Part shown: positions 23,200 to 32,889 of the stretch, in pieces
Numbering within the stretch: the stretch's first letter is position 1
Layout of the letters: each line of letters begins with the position of its first letter
Source of the DNA: Saprospiraceae bacterium
GTDB taxonomy: Bacteria > Bacteroidota > Bacteroidia > Chitinophagales > Saprospiraceae
Reading direction: 5' to 3'
DNA: 64,000 nucleotides
Assembly (NCBI GenBank): GCA_019638385.1
Contig: JAHBTW010000017.1
Span: 1-64,000 of the forward strand
Notes under the pieces: generated by a model
The model's database searches: none
Seen by the model: the letters and a program-made list of their open reading frames with translations, nothing else
Told to the model about the DNA's origin: nothing
Made by a program: the position numbers and the translations under genes

Positions 23200-24924
23200 C
23201 TATGCCATCAACTGCTCCAATTCCCGGCGCACAAATTCTCCGAGGCTGCGCACGTTCTCGCGGGAGAAATCGAAGCGAATGCCGGCGGCTTCGTATATCT
23301 CGCCGATGGGGCGGGTATAACCGAGTTTCATGGCATTGATAAAATTGGAAATGGTGGTGTCGGGATCTTCGCGGTACTGCTGCCAGATGGCGATGGCGCC
23401 GAGTTGAGCCATGCCGTATTCGATGTAATAAAACGGCACTTCGAAGATGTGCAATTGTTTGTGCCAGAGGTATTCGGAGTAGTGTTCCAGATCCCGGCGT
23501 TCCACTTCGTTGGAGCTGAACTCGTGAAGGGTATCCATCCAGGCCGCTTTGCGCTGTTCGCGGGTGTGGTCGGGGTGCTGATAGACCCAGTGTTGAAATT
23601 TGTCAATAGTAGCGATCCAGGGTAAGACCTTCAGGACAAATTCCAATTGAGCAAATTTAGCCCGGCGAAGGTCTTCCGGGTCGGGGAAAAAAACATCCCA
23701 GTGTTCCATGGTGAGGAGTTCCATCGTCATTGCGGCCAGTTCGGCGACCTCGGAGGGTACGCGTTTGGCCGATTTCAGCGGGTAGTGGCGGGTGAGGAAG
23801 GAGTGAACGGCATGGCCGCTTTCGTGGGCGAGGGTGCGCAGGTCGCTGAAGGAGTTGGTGGCATTCATAAAAATGAACGGCACGCCGGTAGCCATTAGGG
23901 GCATATTGTACCCTCCTGGGCGTTTGCCGGGGCGGGAGTCGAGATCAAGATGGCCCATTTCCTGCATTTTGGCCAGATACACGCCAAAAGAAGGGTGCAG
24001 TTCGGAAAGGCTGCGAATGACTTTATTGATCAAGTCGGGGATGGACTGAAAAGGCCGCAGCGGGCTGTCGCCGGTGGGGTCCACAAACAAATCCCAGGGT
24101 CGCAGCTTGTCTAATCCGAGCATTTGCCGGCGGTAGTGGTTCATGTCGTCCACAATGGGCATGATCTCTTCGGCGATAGAATTGTGAAAATCCAGACAAT
24201 CATTGACCGTATAATCGAATCGGCCCAATGCCCGAAACTTAAAATCGCGGAAGTTATCGAACCCGGCATTGACGGCCATTTGGTGGCGTTTCTGCAGGAG
24301 GATGTCGAAGAGGTCTTCGAAATGGTCTTTGTCCTGAAGTATCCGCTGATGAATTTGGTGGTAAATTTGCTCCCGCGCTCCGCGATCGGGTTCTTCGAGC
24401 AGGGCTGTGGCTTTTTGCAGGGTCATTTGGCGGCCGTTGAAACCCACCGTCATTTCTGAAAAAATCTTGACGTATTCTTTGCTTTTCATCTGAATTTCAG
24501 TGGCCAGCGGAATATTATCGGCACAAAAAATATCAACGGCATTTCTCACGCCTCTCAAATAAATGGCATAGCGCTCCGGGGCCAGCGACTCCACAAAGGG
24601 CGAGGCCGTCAGTTTGCGTTCCAACTTATTTTCATAAGACGTGATATTGGGGGCAAGCGCTTCTACGGTATAGTTGTAGATTTCGGCAGATTCCTGATCG
24701 GAGCTATCTAAAGTAATGCGAATGTATCTCCAGGACATGGCTTCGCCCAGCGCCATGTCCAACTGGTTTTTATCGAGAATCCACTGCTCCAGTTCAGCAT
24801 TGGAGGATATAGACCTTTGAAGTAATTCTTCGAAATAAGGTTCCAGCGCCTCCCAGGTCGTTAGTTGGAAATCGCGGGGCAAAAGCCCTGCCTTTTTCGG
24901 TTGTGTAATCGTCATTGCACTCAT
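23200..24924 (-). CDS. M3-family oligoendopeptidase (PepF-like)
   Basis: A protein of 574 residues from MSAMTITQPKKAG; no signal peptide, so cytoplasmic. M3 enzymes cut short peptides with one zinc. The motif TLAHESGHAVHSF is the HExxH zinc site, and about 25 residues later VAELAAMTMELLTMEH supplies the downstream Glu. Other family stretches include GKRPGGYNMPLMATGVPFIF, and YYIEYGMAQLGAIAIWQQY near the C-terminus, which carries the Tyr/Gly substrate-binding region. Length and order match oligoendopeptidase F relatives. It converges on the ChaN-like gene. Confidence 0.94.
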   Translation of the reverse strand: MSAMTITQPKKAGLLPRDFQLTTWEALEPYFEELLQRSISSNAELEQWILDKNQLDMALGEAMSWRYIRITLDSSDQESAEIYNYTVEALAPNITSYENKLERKLTASPFVESLAPERYAIYLRGVRNAVDIFCADNIPLATEIQMKSKEYVKIFSEMTVGFNGRQMTLQKATALLEEPDRGAREQIYHQIHQRILQDKDHFEDLFDILLQKRHQMAVNAGFDNFRDFKFRALGRFDYTVNDCLDFHNSIAEEIMPIVDDMNHYRRQMLGLDKLRPWDLFVDPTGDSPLRPFQSIPDLINKVIRSLSELHPSFGVYLAKMQEMGHLDLDSRPGKRPGGYNMPLMATGVPFIFMNATNSFSDLRTLAHESGHAVHSFLTRHYPLKSAKRVPSEVAELAAMTMELLTMEHWDVFFPDPEDLRRAKFAQLEFVLKVLPWIATIDKFQHWVYQHPDHTREQRKAAWMDTLHEFSSNEVERRDLEHYSEYLWHKQLHIFEVPFYYIEYGMAQLGAIAIWQQYREDPDTTISNFINAMKLGYTRPIGEIYEAAGIRFDFSRENVRSLGEFVRRELEQLMA

Positions 24925-25090
24925 AGCATAAGTTGGCTTCAAACTGAAAGATGGCGATACTCCGGCAGCAACCGCCCCGGAGGTTCACAGTGTGTATAAT
25001 ACATTGATAGCTTTCAGCAAATGAAACCCCGGCCGGAGTGTGTGAAGGGCACAACCGGTATGTGATGAGCAATGAAAGAGCGCAAAATAA

Positions 25091-25537
25091 TTATGCCGGC
25101 TCGTCCTCGCTTTCTTCCGGTTCGGTTACAGCATCTTCCGTGTCGTCGTCGGTTCCCCAAAGACTGTTCTCCTGAAGGAAGGAGAACCACCGGATTACTT
25201 TTTTGACATCACCGGTATGAACGCGATCCCGATCGAAGCTGGGAAGTATGGTGGCAAAATAGGCAAAGAGCGTCTGCGAATCGCTGCCGGCGTCCACTGG
25301 CGGGTTTTCGGAGAATTGCTCCAGCATATTGCCAAATACGACCTTTAATTCGACGGTATCTCCATCGTCGGTATAAATTCCGATGGATTCCAGCGGTGTA
25401 AACTGATGTTTGCGGGTAGATGCAAATTTCAGTTTGCCGCTGAGGAGGTCTTCCACAATGAGGCCATTGCTGCGGTTGGCTGCCATACGGTATAAACCGG
25501 GCATGCCGCTTACGGCTACCAATTTTTCAAGGTTCAT
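25091..25537 (-). CDS. DUF5606-type conserved protein
   Basis: A protein of 148 residues of a small Bacteroidota-specific family of unknown function. Its N-terminus, NLEKLVAVSGMPGLYRMAAN, then RSNGLIVEDLLSGKLKFAST and FTPLESIGIYTDDGDTVEL is characteristic. The C-terminal 25 residues are highly acidic (DDDTEDAVTEPEESEDEP). No signal peptide or membrane segment. It stands alone between the PepF-like gene and a TlpA-like gene on the same strand. Confidence 0.85.
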   Translation of the reverse strand: MNLEKLVAVSGMPGLYRMAANRSNGLIVEDLLSGKLKFASTRKHQFTPLESIGIYTDDGDTVELKVVFGNMLEQFSENPPVDAGSDSQTLFAYFATILPSFDRDRVHTGDVKKVIRWFSFLQENSLWGTDDDTEDAVTEPEESEDEPA

Positions 25538-25711
25538 GAACTTGCCCTTTTTTTACAGTTGGGGGGCAAAATTACGAACTTCAGCCGAAAAGGCTGCATT
25601 CATTTGGAAGTAGTTGTGCCTAAAAAGCTCTCAAAGAGGGGTAATAAATGTGTCGGGGTTATTTCGGCGGTAAAGATACAGGCAAAACCGGCTATAATGC
25701 AAATGTATACC

Positions 25712-26269
25712 CTAACTTTTTCTCTCGCGGCCCAAATTTCCCTTCAGCTCCCGGCCGAGTAGTTCGTCCAATGCTTCTATTTCAGGGTCTATGCGCTGGA
25801 TGGCGCCGCCGGGGCGCAGCAAAAAAAGCGTCGGCAACTTTTTGATTTTGAATTGATTGGCAATCGGCGCATTGAAAAACCGAAGGCTGGGTGTGATTTC
25901 AATAAAATGGTAAGGCCATACCATCCCGTCATGGGCGATGGCCCGCTCCCATCGGGCCGTGTCGCGCTCTATGCCTACGCTGACAATCTCAAATTCTGCG
26001 CCGCCATATTTGCGGTACAGGGCTGCCAATGCCGGGTTTTCGCTACGGCACGGCCCGCACCAACTTCCCCAAAACTGTAGCAAAACATAGCGGTCTCGCA
26101 GTTCTTCCAACTGAAACGGCCTTCCGCCGGGCAAAACGGCCCGAAAGTCGGGCGCCGATTCTCCCGATGAAAATCGCGGCAGGAAGTAGAAATAACGGCC
26201 GGCGAGCACGAGTCCTGCTGCTGCTAAAAGGATCATCAATTGCCAATTCCGGGGCATACTTTTTGACAT
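25712..26269 (-). CDS. Membrane-anchored TlpA/ResA-like thiol-disulfide oxidoreductase
   Basis: A protein of 185 residues. The start MSKSMPRNWQLMILLAAAG is chosen because a single membrane anchor (about 10-28) follows; the 42 codons upstream in the frame are not protein-like. The domain has GESAPDFRAVLPGGRPF, LQFWGSWCGPCRSENPALAA (active site CGPC) and KIKKLPTLFLLRPGG (cis-Pro). It probably reduces or oxidises thiols of exported proteins, for example in cytochrome maturation. It is divergent from the flavin reductase gene. Confidence 0.88.
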   Translation of the reverse strand: MSKSMPRNWQLMILLAAAGLVLAGRYFYFLPRFSSGESAPDFRAVLPGGRPFQLEELRDRYVLLQFWGSWCGPCRSENPALAALYRKYGGAEFEIVSVGIERDTARWERAIAHDGMVWPYHFIEITPSLRFFNAPIANQFKIKKLPTLFLLRPGGAIQRIDPEIEALDELLGRELKGNLGRERKS

Positions 26270-26425
26270 AACCGCTTTGGGTTGGTTTGCACCCAAAACG
26301 CCGCAAAGGGAGCTAAGGTTGCTGAGAAATGCCCGCCCGCCGACCGGAACAATAAATAAATATGCAGCGATTGAAGATAATTCCCGCCGGAACAAGCAAC
26401 TTTGCAGGTACTGAAAACAGCACCG

Positions 26426-27331
26426 ATGCTAACCATTGATCCCAAATCCGTAACGCAGGTTGATCTCCATCAATATATGCTGGCTTGCATCTCGCCGAGG
26501 CCCATTGCCTTTGTCAGCACAATGGATGCGGAAGGGCGGCCCAATTTAGCGCCGTACAGTTTTTTTAATGCGTTTAGTTCCAACCCGCCGGTACTCATTT
26601 TTTCCTCCAACCGGAAAGCATCCGATAATACCACCAAAGACACGCTGCACAATGTGCGCGAAACGGGCGAGGTCGTCATCAATGCCGTCAACTTCTCTAT
26701 GGTGCGCCAAATGGCATTGGCAAGCATAGAGTATCCGCCCGAAGTGAATGAATTTGAAAAAGCGGGATTCACGCCTATTCCTTCCACATTGGTGCGGCCT
26801 TTCCGCGTAGCCGAATCGCCGGCGCAAATGGAATGCCGCGTGCGCGAGGTCATTACCCTCGGCGATCAGGGCGGCGCCGGACACCTTATTATATGTGATG
26901 TGTTGCTCATTCACATCAACGAAGCCGTTCTTGACGAGCGCGGCCGCGTGGACCCCCACAAAATTGATCTCATGGGCCGGATGGGCCGCTTCTATTACGT
27001 CAGAGCGAGCGGCGAAGCCATTTACAACATCGAGCAGCGCGTAAACCGATTCGGCATGGGATTCGACCGGTTGCCCGAAGGCTTGCGGCATAGCAAGGTG
27101 CTTACCGGCAATAACCTCGCCCAACTGGCTGCGCTACCCCTGCCACCCGATGACGAAGCCATTGCCGCCATACAAAACGACCCGCGTATAGCCGACATCC
27201 TGCAAAACCGCAACCCCTTGGATGAACTGCACCGCATCGTTCAGATTGAATTGGCAAAAGAAGAAGTCAACACTGCCGCTTGTCTTGCCTGGTGGGGTGA
27301 AACTGAATTGCACAAAAAACCAAAATCATAA
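26426..27331 (+). CDS. Flavin reductase-like FMN-binding protein
   Basis: A protein of 301 residues from MLTIDPKSVTQVDLHQYMLA. The flavin-reductase-like domain (about 1-200) has ISPRPIAFVSTMDAEGRPNL, APYSFFNAFSSNPPVLIFSS and DTLHNVRETGEVVINAVN, the usual FMN-binding strand order, and CDVLLIHINEAVLDE. The C-terminal about 70 residues are an extra helical region (LPPDDEAIAAIQNDPRIADI). The natural substrate is unknown; such proteins bind FMN and use NAD(P)H. It is followed after 6 bases by the ATP-grasp-like gene, suggesting one operon. Confidence 0.9.
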   Translation: MLTIDPKSVTQVDLHQYMLACISPRPIAFVSTMDAEGRPNLAPYSFFNAFSSNPPVLIFSSNRKASDNTTKDTLHNVRETGEVVINAVNFSMVRQMALASIEYPPEVNEFEKAGFTPIPSTLVRPFRVAESPAQMECRVREVITLGDQGGAGHLIICDVLLIHINEAVLDERGRVDPHKIDLMGRMGRFYYVRASGEAIYNIEQRVNRFGMGFDRLPEGLRHSKVLTGNNLAQLAALPLPPDDEAIAAIQNDPRIADILQNRNPLDELHRIVQIELAKEEVNTAACLAWWGETELHKKPKS

Positions 27332-27337
27332 ACACAC

Positions 27338-28795
27338 ATGGCCGATGCCGCTCCTGCTGCTGCTGTGTTCGCGTCAGTCGTCAGACCGGGTGAATTCGAA
27401 CCGTTCCGGCACTGGTACCCCAAAGCGTTGAATGCAACCATTCACCCGATGGTCAGCTTTTTTCTACATCTCGGAGAAGAACGCATGATCAACCGCTACT
27501 GCCATCTGCACCCGAAAGTAGAAGGCGACCGCCTCCGGGCACTGCTCAAATACCGCTGTAAACATTTCCTCTGGGCCGGCGCTGATCTGTTCAATGTCAC
27601 CTCTGCCGGGGGCAAACGCCAAATGGTTGTTATTGAAAACAATTCCTGCCCTTCCGGGCAAAAGTCCATGCCGCTATTGGATGAATCACAGGAACAGGGC
27701 GGCTATCGCAGGCTCATTGAGCGCTCCTTTGTTCCTTTTGTAGGAAAACGGGGATTGCCGAAAGGCCGACTCGCAGTCATCTACGATAAAAACCCCATGG
27801 AGGCTGCCGGGTACGCCGCCGTTATGGCCGATGTATTTCAGGAGGAGGTACTCTATGCATCCTTTTATCAGAATGACCCCGATCCGCCCGTGCGATTCAG
27901 CGACGGGGTAATGGAGTTGCGCAGCGCCGAGGGGCAATGGACACCCATCCGGGCCGCATTCCGCTATGTGACCCAACGCCCCTGGAACCGCATACCCCTG
28001 CACACCAAAACGCGGATTTTCAACCCCACCCTCGCCTGCCTCGCCGGTGGCCGCAACAAAATGGTGGCCGCCAAAGCCTATCAGGAACTGAACGACACGG
28101 AAAAAGACTTCGGGCTCAAAATCAATACGCCCGAAACGATTTGGGATGTACTCAAACGCGACATACCCGGGTTGGTCAAAAAAATGGGCGGACAGGCCGT
28201 CGTAAAAATACCTTACAGCAACTCCGGGCAAGGGGTATTTACCATCGTGAACCGCCGTGAATTGGATGCGTTTATGGCGCTCGATTTTCCTTATGACCGC
28301 TACATTGTGCAAAGCCTTATCGGCAATTACCACTGGAGCAGCAAAGGCGAGAGCGGCAAACTTTACCATGTGGGCACCATTCCCTCTACGCAGGGCAACA
28401 CTTATGTAGCCGATCTGCGCATGATGGTTTGCTCCACCGAACAAGGCATCCGCCCGCTGTGCGTGTACGCCCGTCGAACGCACAAGCCCTTAGAAGATAA
28501 ATTGATAGACAGCGCCGACTCCTGGGATATGCTCGGCACCAACCTCTCCATCAAAAACCCCGACGGCACCTGGGGATCCGATACGACACGCCTTTTATTA
28601 ATGGACAACAAAGACTTCAACCGGCTCGGTATCGGGGTGGACGACCTCATCGAAGGGTATATCCAAACCGTACTTTCCACCATCGCCATAGATAAAATGG
28701 CCGCCGGACTGTTGAACAAGCAGGGGCAATTTCGACTCAAGCGCTTCGGGACGCTCAACGATGATGCCGGCCTTATAGGCGAGATTCTTTTGTGA
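27338..28795 (+). CDS. Uncharacterised protein with ATP-grasp-like features
   Basis: A protein of 485 residues. I do not recognise a named family. Suggestive elements are VVIENNSCPSGQKSMPLLDE, RIFNPTLACLAGGRNKMVAA then KAYQEL, QAVVKIPYSNSGQGVFTIVN (Lys plus a Ser/Gly-rich loop, as in ATP-grasp ATP lids) and YIVQSLIGNYHW (where ATP-grasp enzymes bind adenine). This could be a carboxylate-amine or peptide ligase. No signal peptide. It follows the flavin reductase by 6 bases and overlaps the convergent MobA-like gene by 23 bases at the 3' ends. Confidence 0.7.
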   Translation: MADAAPAAAVFASVVRPGEFEPFRHWYPKALNATIHPMVSFFLHLGEERMINRYCHLHPKVEGDRLRALLKYRCKHFLWAGADLFNVTSAGGKRQMVVIENNSCPSGQKSMPLLDESQEQGGYRRLIERSFVPFVGKRGLPKGRLAVIYDKNPMEAAGYAAVMADVFQEEVLYASFYQNDPDPPVRFSDGVMELRSAEGQWTPIRAAFRYVTQRPWNRIPLHTKTRIFNPTLACLAGGRNKMVAAKAYQELNDTEKDFGLKINTPETIWDVLKRDIPGLVKKMGGQAVVKIPYSNSGQGVFTIVNRRELDAFMALDFPYDRYIVQSLIGNYHWSSKGESGKLYHVGTIPSTQGNTYVADLRMMVCSTEQGIRPLCVYARRTHKPLEDKLIDSADSWDMLGTNLSIKNPDGTWGSDTTRLLLMDNKDFNRLGIGVDDLIEGYIQTVLSTIAIDKMAAGLLNKQGQFRLKRFGTLNDDAGLIGEILL

Positions 28796-29975
28796 GCATT
28801 ACCTGCTCGTACTCCTCCGGGCGGTTCACATTTTTTAGCGCATCGGGATTAGGGGCCGCAAGCAATTCAATAGAAGAATTGATGAGTACTTTGCGCGGGC
28901 AGGAGTAGCCCTGCGAGAGAAATTGGAGCAAAGTGGGGTAGCACTTGGGCTCCCATACCGCGATGAGCGGTTCCGGGAATCCGTCAAAAGGACTTTGAAA
29001 GGCTGTCGCCAAACGCGAAGGCTGCCGGTGTGCCGTCAAATGGCGGAGTGTCGCTTCATCTAACAAAGGCAGGTCGCAGGCAATCACCAACCATGCTGAA
29101 TCGGGGTATGCCCGGAAAGCAGAAAGTAACGCGCTGTATGGGCCGAGGTCGAGAAAGGAATCGGGCAGGGCCGCGTATCTGGTCGGGATGGCGTCCACCT
29201 GATCGGGCCGGCAGGAAATGAACGTCTCCACACAAATACCGGCCAGCATATCTGCCAAATATTCCCGTTGCGGTTTTCCGTGATATTCGATAAGCCCTTT
29301 GTCGCGGCCCATGCGCTTGCTGTATCCTCCTGCCAGAACTAAGCCCCGGAGCGGGGGCACGGCAGCACGCAGGCGCTCTTCTATCCATGCGGCAATCGCT
29401 GCTGTATCGGAGAGCGGGAGCATCGGCACGTTGCGGCCGGCCAGGTGATCTGTTAAAAAAGGATACAATTCGCTCATCCCTTCCTTCAGTAAAACGAGTT
29501 GTACGTCGCTGAGCCGGTCGAGCTTGCGTTGCAGCGATTGTTCTTTTGCCGGATCAATGATGACGATTTGATGCGCTGCCGCAAAGTGATTCCCGTTTAC
29601 CAATACAGCATCCGCCTCGTGCAACCAATGCCGGAACCGAAAGCCGTCGGGCGCAATCGTCGTATCAAACCGATGCCAACCGATTTTGTCGGTATATGAA
29701 ATGGCCGGCCCGGAGTGGCCCTCTGAAGACAACTTTAACCTTGCTCCTTGCTCCTTTAACCTTTCGCCCTCTTTAACCTTTAACCTTTCTCCTTCCGCAT
29801 GATCCGCATCCACATAAGCGATTTGCCAGGCGGGAGACAGGCGGCGGCATAGTTCAGCAGCTAATTCCTGAATCGTTCCGCAAGGCGCGCCGATGATGGC
29901 CCACTCGTTTCGTCCGTATTGGCCGAGAGCAGGTTTTACGGTATTGCCGTGTTTTTGGTGAAACGGTTCTGCCAT
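28773..29975 (-). CDS. MobB-MobA-like fusion (molybdenum cofactor nucleotidyltransferase)
   Basis: A protein of 400 residues from MAEPFHQKHGN; the longer frame would run into proS. The C-terminal half (about 205-400) is a MobA-like NTP transferase: LVLAGGYSKRMGRDKGLIEY (nucleotide-binding signature), FLDLGPYSALLSAF and WLVIACDLPLLDEATL (metal-binding Asp). The N-terminal half (about 25-200) looks like MobB (AIIGAPCGTIQELAAEL, YVDADHAEG, DAVLVNGNHF, VQLVLLKEG) but lacks a clear GxxGxGKT loop. It probably adds GMP to molybdopterin. Between these is a repeat-derived insert, GERLKVKEGERLKEQGARLK. It starts 20 bases after proS. Confidence 0.82.
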   Translation of the reverse strand: MAEPFHQKHGNTVKPALGQYGRNEWAIIGAPCGTIQELAAELCRRLSPAWQIAYVDADHAEGERLKVKEGERLKEQGARLKLSSEGHSGPAISYTDKIGWHRFDTTIAPDGFRFRHWLHEADAVLVNGNHFAAAHQIVIIDPAKEQSLQRKLDRLSDVQLVLLKEGMSELYPFLTDHLAGRNVPMLPLSDTAAIAAWIEERLRAAVPPLRGLVLAGGYSKRMGRDKGLIEYHGKPQREYLADMLAGICVETFISCRPDQVDAIPTRYAALPDSFLDLGPYSALLSAFRAYPDSAWLVIACDLPLLDEATLRHLTAHRQPSRLATAFQSPFDGFPEPLIAVWEPKCYPTLLQFLSQGYSCPRKVLINSSIELLAAPNPDALKNVNRPEEYEQVMLTKESRL

Positions 29976-29994
29976 AAGGCTCGCAGCTATCCGA

Positions 29995-31461
29995 TTAATA
30001 AGCCATTGCAAACAACACCCTGCGCCGACTCGGATTACCGGTAAGGACGCAGCGGCCTTCTTCTTCCGCTGCATCTAATGGAATACAGCGGATGGTAGCC
30101 TTGGTCAATTCCTTTATTTTCAATTCTGTTTCGGTGGCGCCGTCCCAGTGAGCGGAAATAAATCCGCCTTTTTCCTCCAACACCTGTTTGAATTCATCGA
30201 AAGTATCCACGCGCGTGGTATGCTCCGTGCGGTAGTCGGCAGCCCGTTGAAAGAGATTGCGCTGAATGTCTTCCAACAGTTGCTCCACATAGTTTTCGAT
30301 GCCCTCGATGGGTTGGAAGGTTTTTTCTTTGGTGTCGCGGCGGGCCACTTCGATTTGCTGTTGCTCCAGGTCGCGCATACCCAGGGCTAAGCGCACGGGC
30401 ACGCCGCGCATTTCATAATCGGCAAATTTGAACCCGGGCCGCTTGCGCATATCGGTATCATATTTTACGGTAATGCCCTTGGCCTTGAGTGCCTGCATGA
30501 TCTTCCGGGCGGCTTCGTCCAATTCTGGCGCCGGCTTGGGCACGGGTACGATGACCACTTGTATCGGAGCGATGCGCGGCGGAAGCACTAAGCCGTCGTC
30601 ATCGGAATGCGTCATGATAAGCGCCCCGATGAGGCGGGTGGAAACGCCCCAGGAAGTGGCCCAGACGAATTCTTCCACGTTGTTTTCATTGAGGAACTTG
30701 ACATCGAAAGCCTTAGCAAAGTTTTGTCCGAGGAAGTGCGAAGTGCCTGCTTGCAGTGCCTTGCCGTCTTGCATGAGCGCTTCAATACAATAGGTTTCCT
30801 CTGCCCCGGCGAAACGCTCATTCGGCGTTTTCACCCCTTTGATGACCGGCATGGCCATGTATTCTTCCGCAAACTTAGCATAGACATCCAGCATAAGGAG
30901 CGTCTCGTCTATGGCTTCCTGTTGGGTGGCATGAGCCGTATGGCCTTCCTGCCAAAGGAATTCGGCCGTGCGCAAAAACATGCGCGTGCGCAGTTCCCAG
31001 CGTACCACGTTGGCCCATTGATTGATGAGTAGGGGTAGGTCGCGGTATGAACTGATCCAATCGCGGTAAGTATTCCAAATGATCGTTTCGGAGGTAGGCC
31101 GCACGATGAGTTCCTCCTCTAATTTGGCGGAGGGGTCCACGATTACCCCTTTGCCGTTGGGGTCGTTCATCAAACGGTGGTGGGTCACTACGGCGCACTC
31201 TTTGGCAAAGCCCTCAACGTGCTCGGCTTCTTTACTCAAAAAGCTTTTGGGAATGAACAGCGGGAAATAAGCGTTAACGTGCCCGGTATCTTTAAACATG
31301 CGGTCCAACTGGTCGCGCATATTTTCCCACAAGGCAAAGCCGTAGGGCTTAATAACCATGCATCCCCGTACGGCGGAATTGTCGGCCATATCGGCTTTTT
31401 TGACAATATCGAGGTACCATTGGGAGTAATCTTCGTTTCGGGCAGTGATTTCTTTGGCCAT
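29995..31461 (-). CDS. proS: Prolyl-tRNA synthetase, archaeal/eukaryotic-like type
   Basis: A protein of 488 residues, the short type without the bacterial editing insert, usual in Bacteroidota. It charges tRNA-Pro. Motifs: VRGCMVIKPYGFALWENMRD (motif 1 region), IVRPTSETIIWNTYRDWISS and RWELRTRMFLRTAEFLWQEG (motif 2), HTAHATQQEA, GTSHFLGQNFAKAFD and ATSWGVSTRLIGALIMTHSDD (motif 3). The anticodon-binding domain begins near PPRIAPIQVVIVPV, and the C-terminal zinc-type tail ends RRVLFAMAY. All class II aaRS motifs are intact. The MobA-like gene follows. Confidence 0.96.
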   Translation of the reverse strand: MAKEITARNEDYSQWYLDIVKKADMADNSAVRGCMVIKPYGFALWENMRDQLDRMFKDTGHVNAYFPLFIPKSFLSKEAEHVEGFAKECAVVTHHRLMNDPNGKGVIVDPSAKLEEELIVRPTSETIIWNTYRDWISSYRDLPLLINQWANVVRWELRTRMFLRTAEFLWQEGHTAHATQQEAIDETLLMLDVYAKFAEEYMAMPVIKGVKTPNERFAGAEETYCIEALMQDGKALQAGTSHFLGQNFAKAFDVKFLNENNVEEFVWATSWGVSTRLIGALIMTHSDDDGLVLPPRIAPIQVVIVPVPKPAPELDEAARKIMQALKAKGITVKYDTDMRKRPGFKFADYEMRGVPVRLALGMRDLEQQQIEVARRDTKEKTFQPIEGIENYVEQLLEDIQRNLFQRAADYRTEHTTRVDTFDEFKQVLEEKGGFISAHWDGATETELKIKELTKATIRCIPLDAAEEEGRCVLTGNPSRRRVLFAMAY

Positions 31462-31633
31462 TTTTATATCTTTGAGGCGCGCTAAAAGAGCAAAATCGAG
31501 ACAAAATGCTATTTTAACAGCGTCATTTTTAAGGTTTAAAACTCTTTTAACTAAAAAGAGGACGCAAAAGTAATAATTTGCGTGTTGTATTGAGAGAGGA
31601 GCCTTTGGTAATTACAATATTAAAACTATCAAC

Positions 31634-32878
31634 ATGAAAATGGTTAAACTTTCTTCCTTCTTCAGTTTTCTGCTGGTTGCCGCAGTGATGACCACCGCAA
31701 ACGCCCAATATGATGACGTGTACTTCGATCCCGATCGGGACGTGAGCTACACTTCTTCCAAGGGCGCCCGCTACACCAAGGCTGCCAACGACAATGCTAC
31801 GAACACGTCCAATTATAACTATGACGACAGCGCGTACGATTTTGGCCGCGAAAGCTCCGTCAACGTTGCCGACGAACAGCACGATTACTACTACACTTCC
31901 CGTATTCGCCGCTTCAACCGGCCTTACTACGGGTTCAATTTTTACGATCCGGTGTATGTGGACATGGCCTACTATGATCCTTTTGTCGCACCCGGCGCCA
32001 CAGTGTTGATATACGACAATTTCAACTCTTTCAGCGCATTCAATTCCTGGAATCGCTGGAATCGCTGGAGTCGCGTCAACCGGTTCGCTACTTGGGGAGG
32101 GAATCCTTATACACCCTATTACAGTTCCTGGGGTGGCAACCGCTGGAACAACGGTTTCAATTCCTGGGACCCGTGGTACGGTTCGTCGTTTGCCAATAAC
32201 TACTCCGTCAATAACTTCTACGGAGTAGGCGGCGGTTTTGTATCCAATTACTACTGCCCGCCTTCCTGGGGTGGCGGATACACCTACAATACGGTGAATA
32301 CGATCAACAACAATAACAGCAATACCAACGGCACTTACTCCGGCCCGCGCAACACGGGTGTTACGCCCAACCCTCGCGATAATAGTAACAGCCCTCGCAC
32401 CCGCTTCCTCGAAGCGCCCCGGGAGGCCAATACTACTGCGCAGGGAGTACGCAGCAACCCGGCTTCCCGTGTTACTACGCCCGCCGGCAATCAGCCTGCA
32501 AGAACGGTAACACCGGCGCCGACCGAACGCACCCGCACTTACGAGCAGCCGCGCCCCACGAGGGAAACCACGCCGGCCCGCAGCTACGAACAACCGAGAA
32601 ATACTGCTCCGGCTACTACCCCTGCTCGTACCCCGGTGAGAGAAGCAACGCCGGCTCCGAGAAGGGATAACACACCGACAAGAAGCTACAATACGCCTTC
32701 ACGCAGCACCACGCCGACAAGAAGCTATGACACTCCGTCGCGGAGTTACGATAGCCCGTCGCGGAGCACTACGCCGTCAAGAAGCTATGACAGCCCGTCG
32801 CGCAGTTCTATGCCGTCAAGCTCGCCTTCGCGCAGCAGTTCTCCTTCGAGTACGCCGAGCCGTACGCGCGGTAATTAA
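31634..32878 (+). CDS. Exported low-complexity repeat protein, unknown function
   Basis: A protein of 414 residues with signal peptide MKMVKLSSFFSFLLVAAVMT then TANA. The first part (20-230) is rich in Tyr, Asn, Trp and Gly (RFNRPYYGFNFYDPVYVDMA, FNSWNRWNRWSRVNRF). The last about 130 residues repeat Arg-Ser-Tyr-Asp-x-Pro-Ser and Thr-Thr-Pro units. Such tails are basic and likely disordered, so a surface or matrix role is possible. No known family. A near -7 box (TAATTTGC, about 31583-31590) lies upstream, and a double hairpin follows the stop. Confidence 0.8.
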   Translation: MKMVKLSSFFSFLLVAAVMTTANAQYDDVYFDPDRDVSYTSSKGARYTKAANDNATNTSNYNYDDSAYDFGRESSVNVADEQHDYYYTSRIRRFNRPYYGFNFYDPVYVDMAYYDPFVAPGATVLIYDNFNSFSAFNSWNRWNRWSRVNRFATWGGNPYTPYYSSWGGNRWNNGFNSWDPWYGSSFANNYSVNNFYGVGGGFVSNYYCPPSWGGGYTYNTVNTINNNNSNTNGTYSGPRNTGVTPNPRDNSNSPRTRFLEAPREANTTAQGVRSNPASRVTTPAGNQPARTVTPAPTERTRTYEQPRPTRETTPARSYEQPRNTAPATTPARTPVREATPAPRRDNTPTRSYNTPSRSTTPTRSYDTPSRSYDSPSRSTTPSRSYDSPSRSSMPSSSPSRSSSPSSTPSRTRGN

Positions 32879-32889
32879 TCAAGTCTCTA

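Noticed and set aside
31547..32593. 348-codon minus-strand frame opposite the repeat protein
   Set aside because: The plus-strand protein has a signal peptide and ends before a double hairpin; the opposite frame is low-complexity (Val/Ile/Arg rich) and mirrors the repeats.
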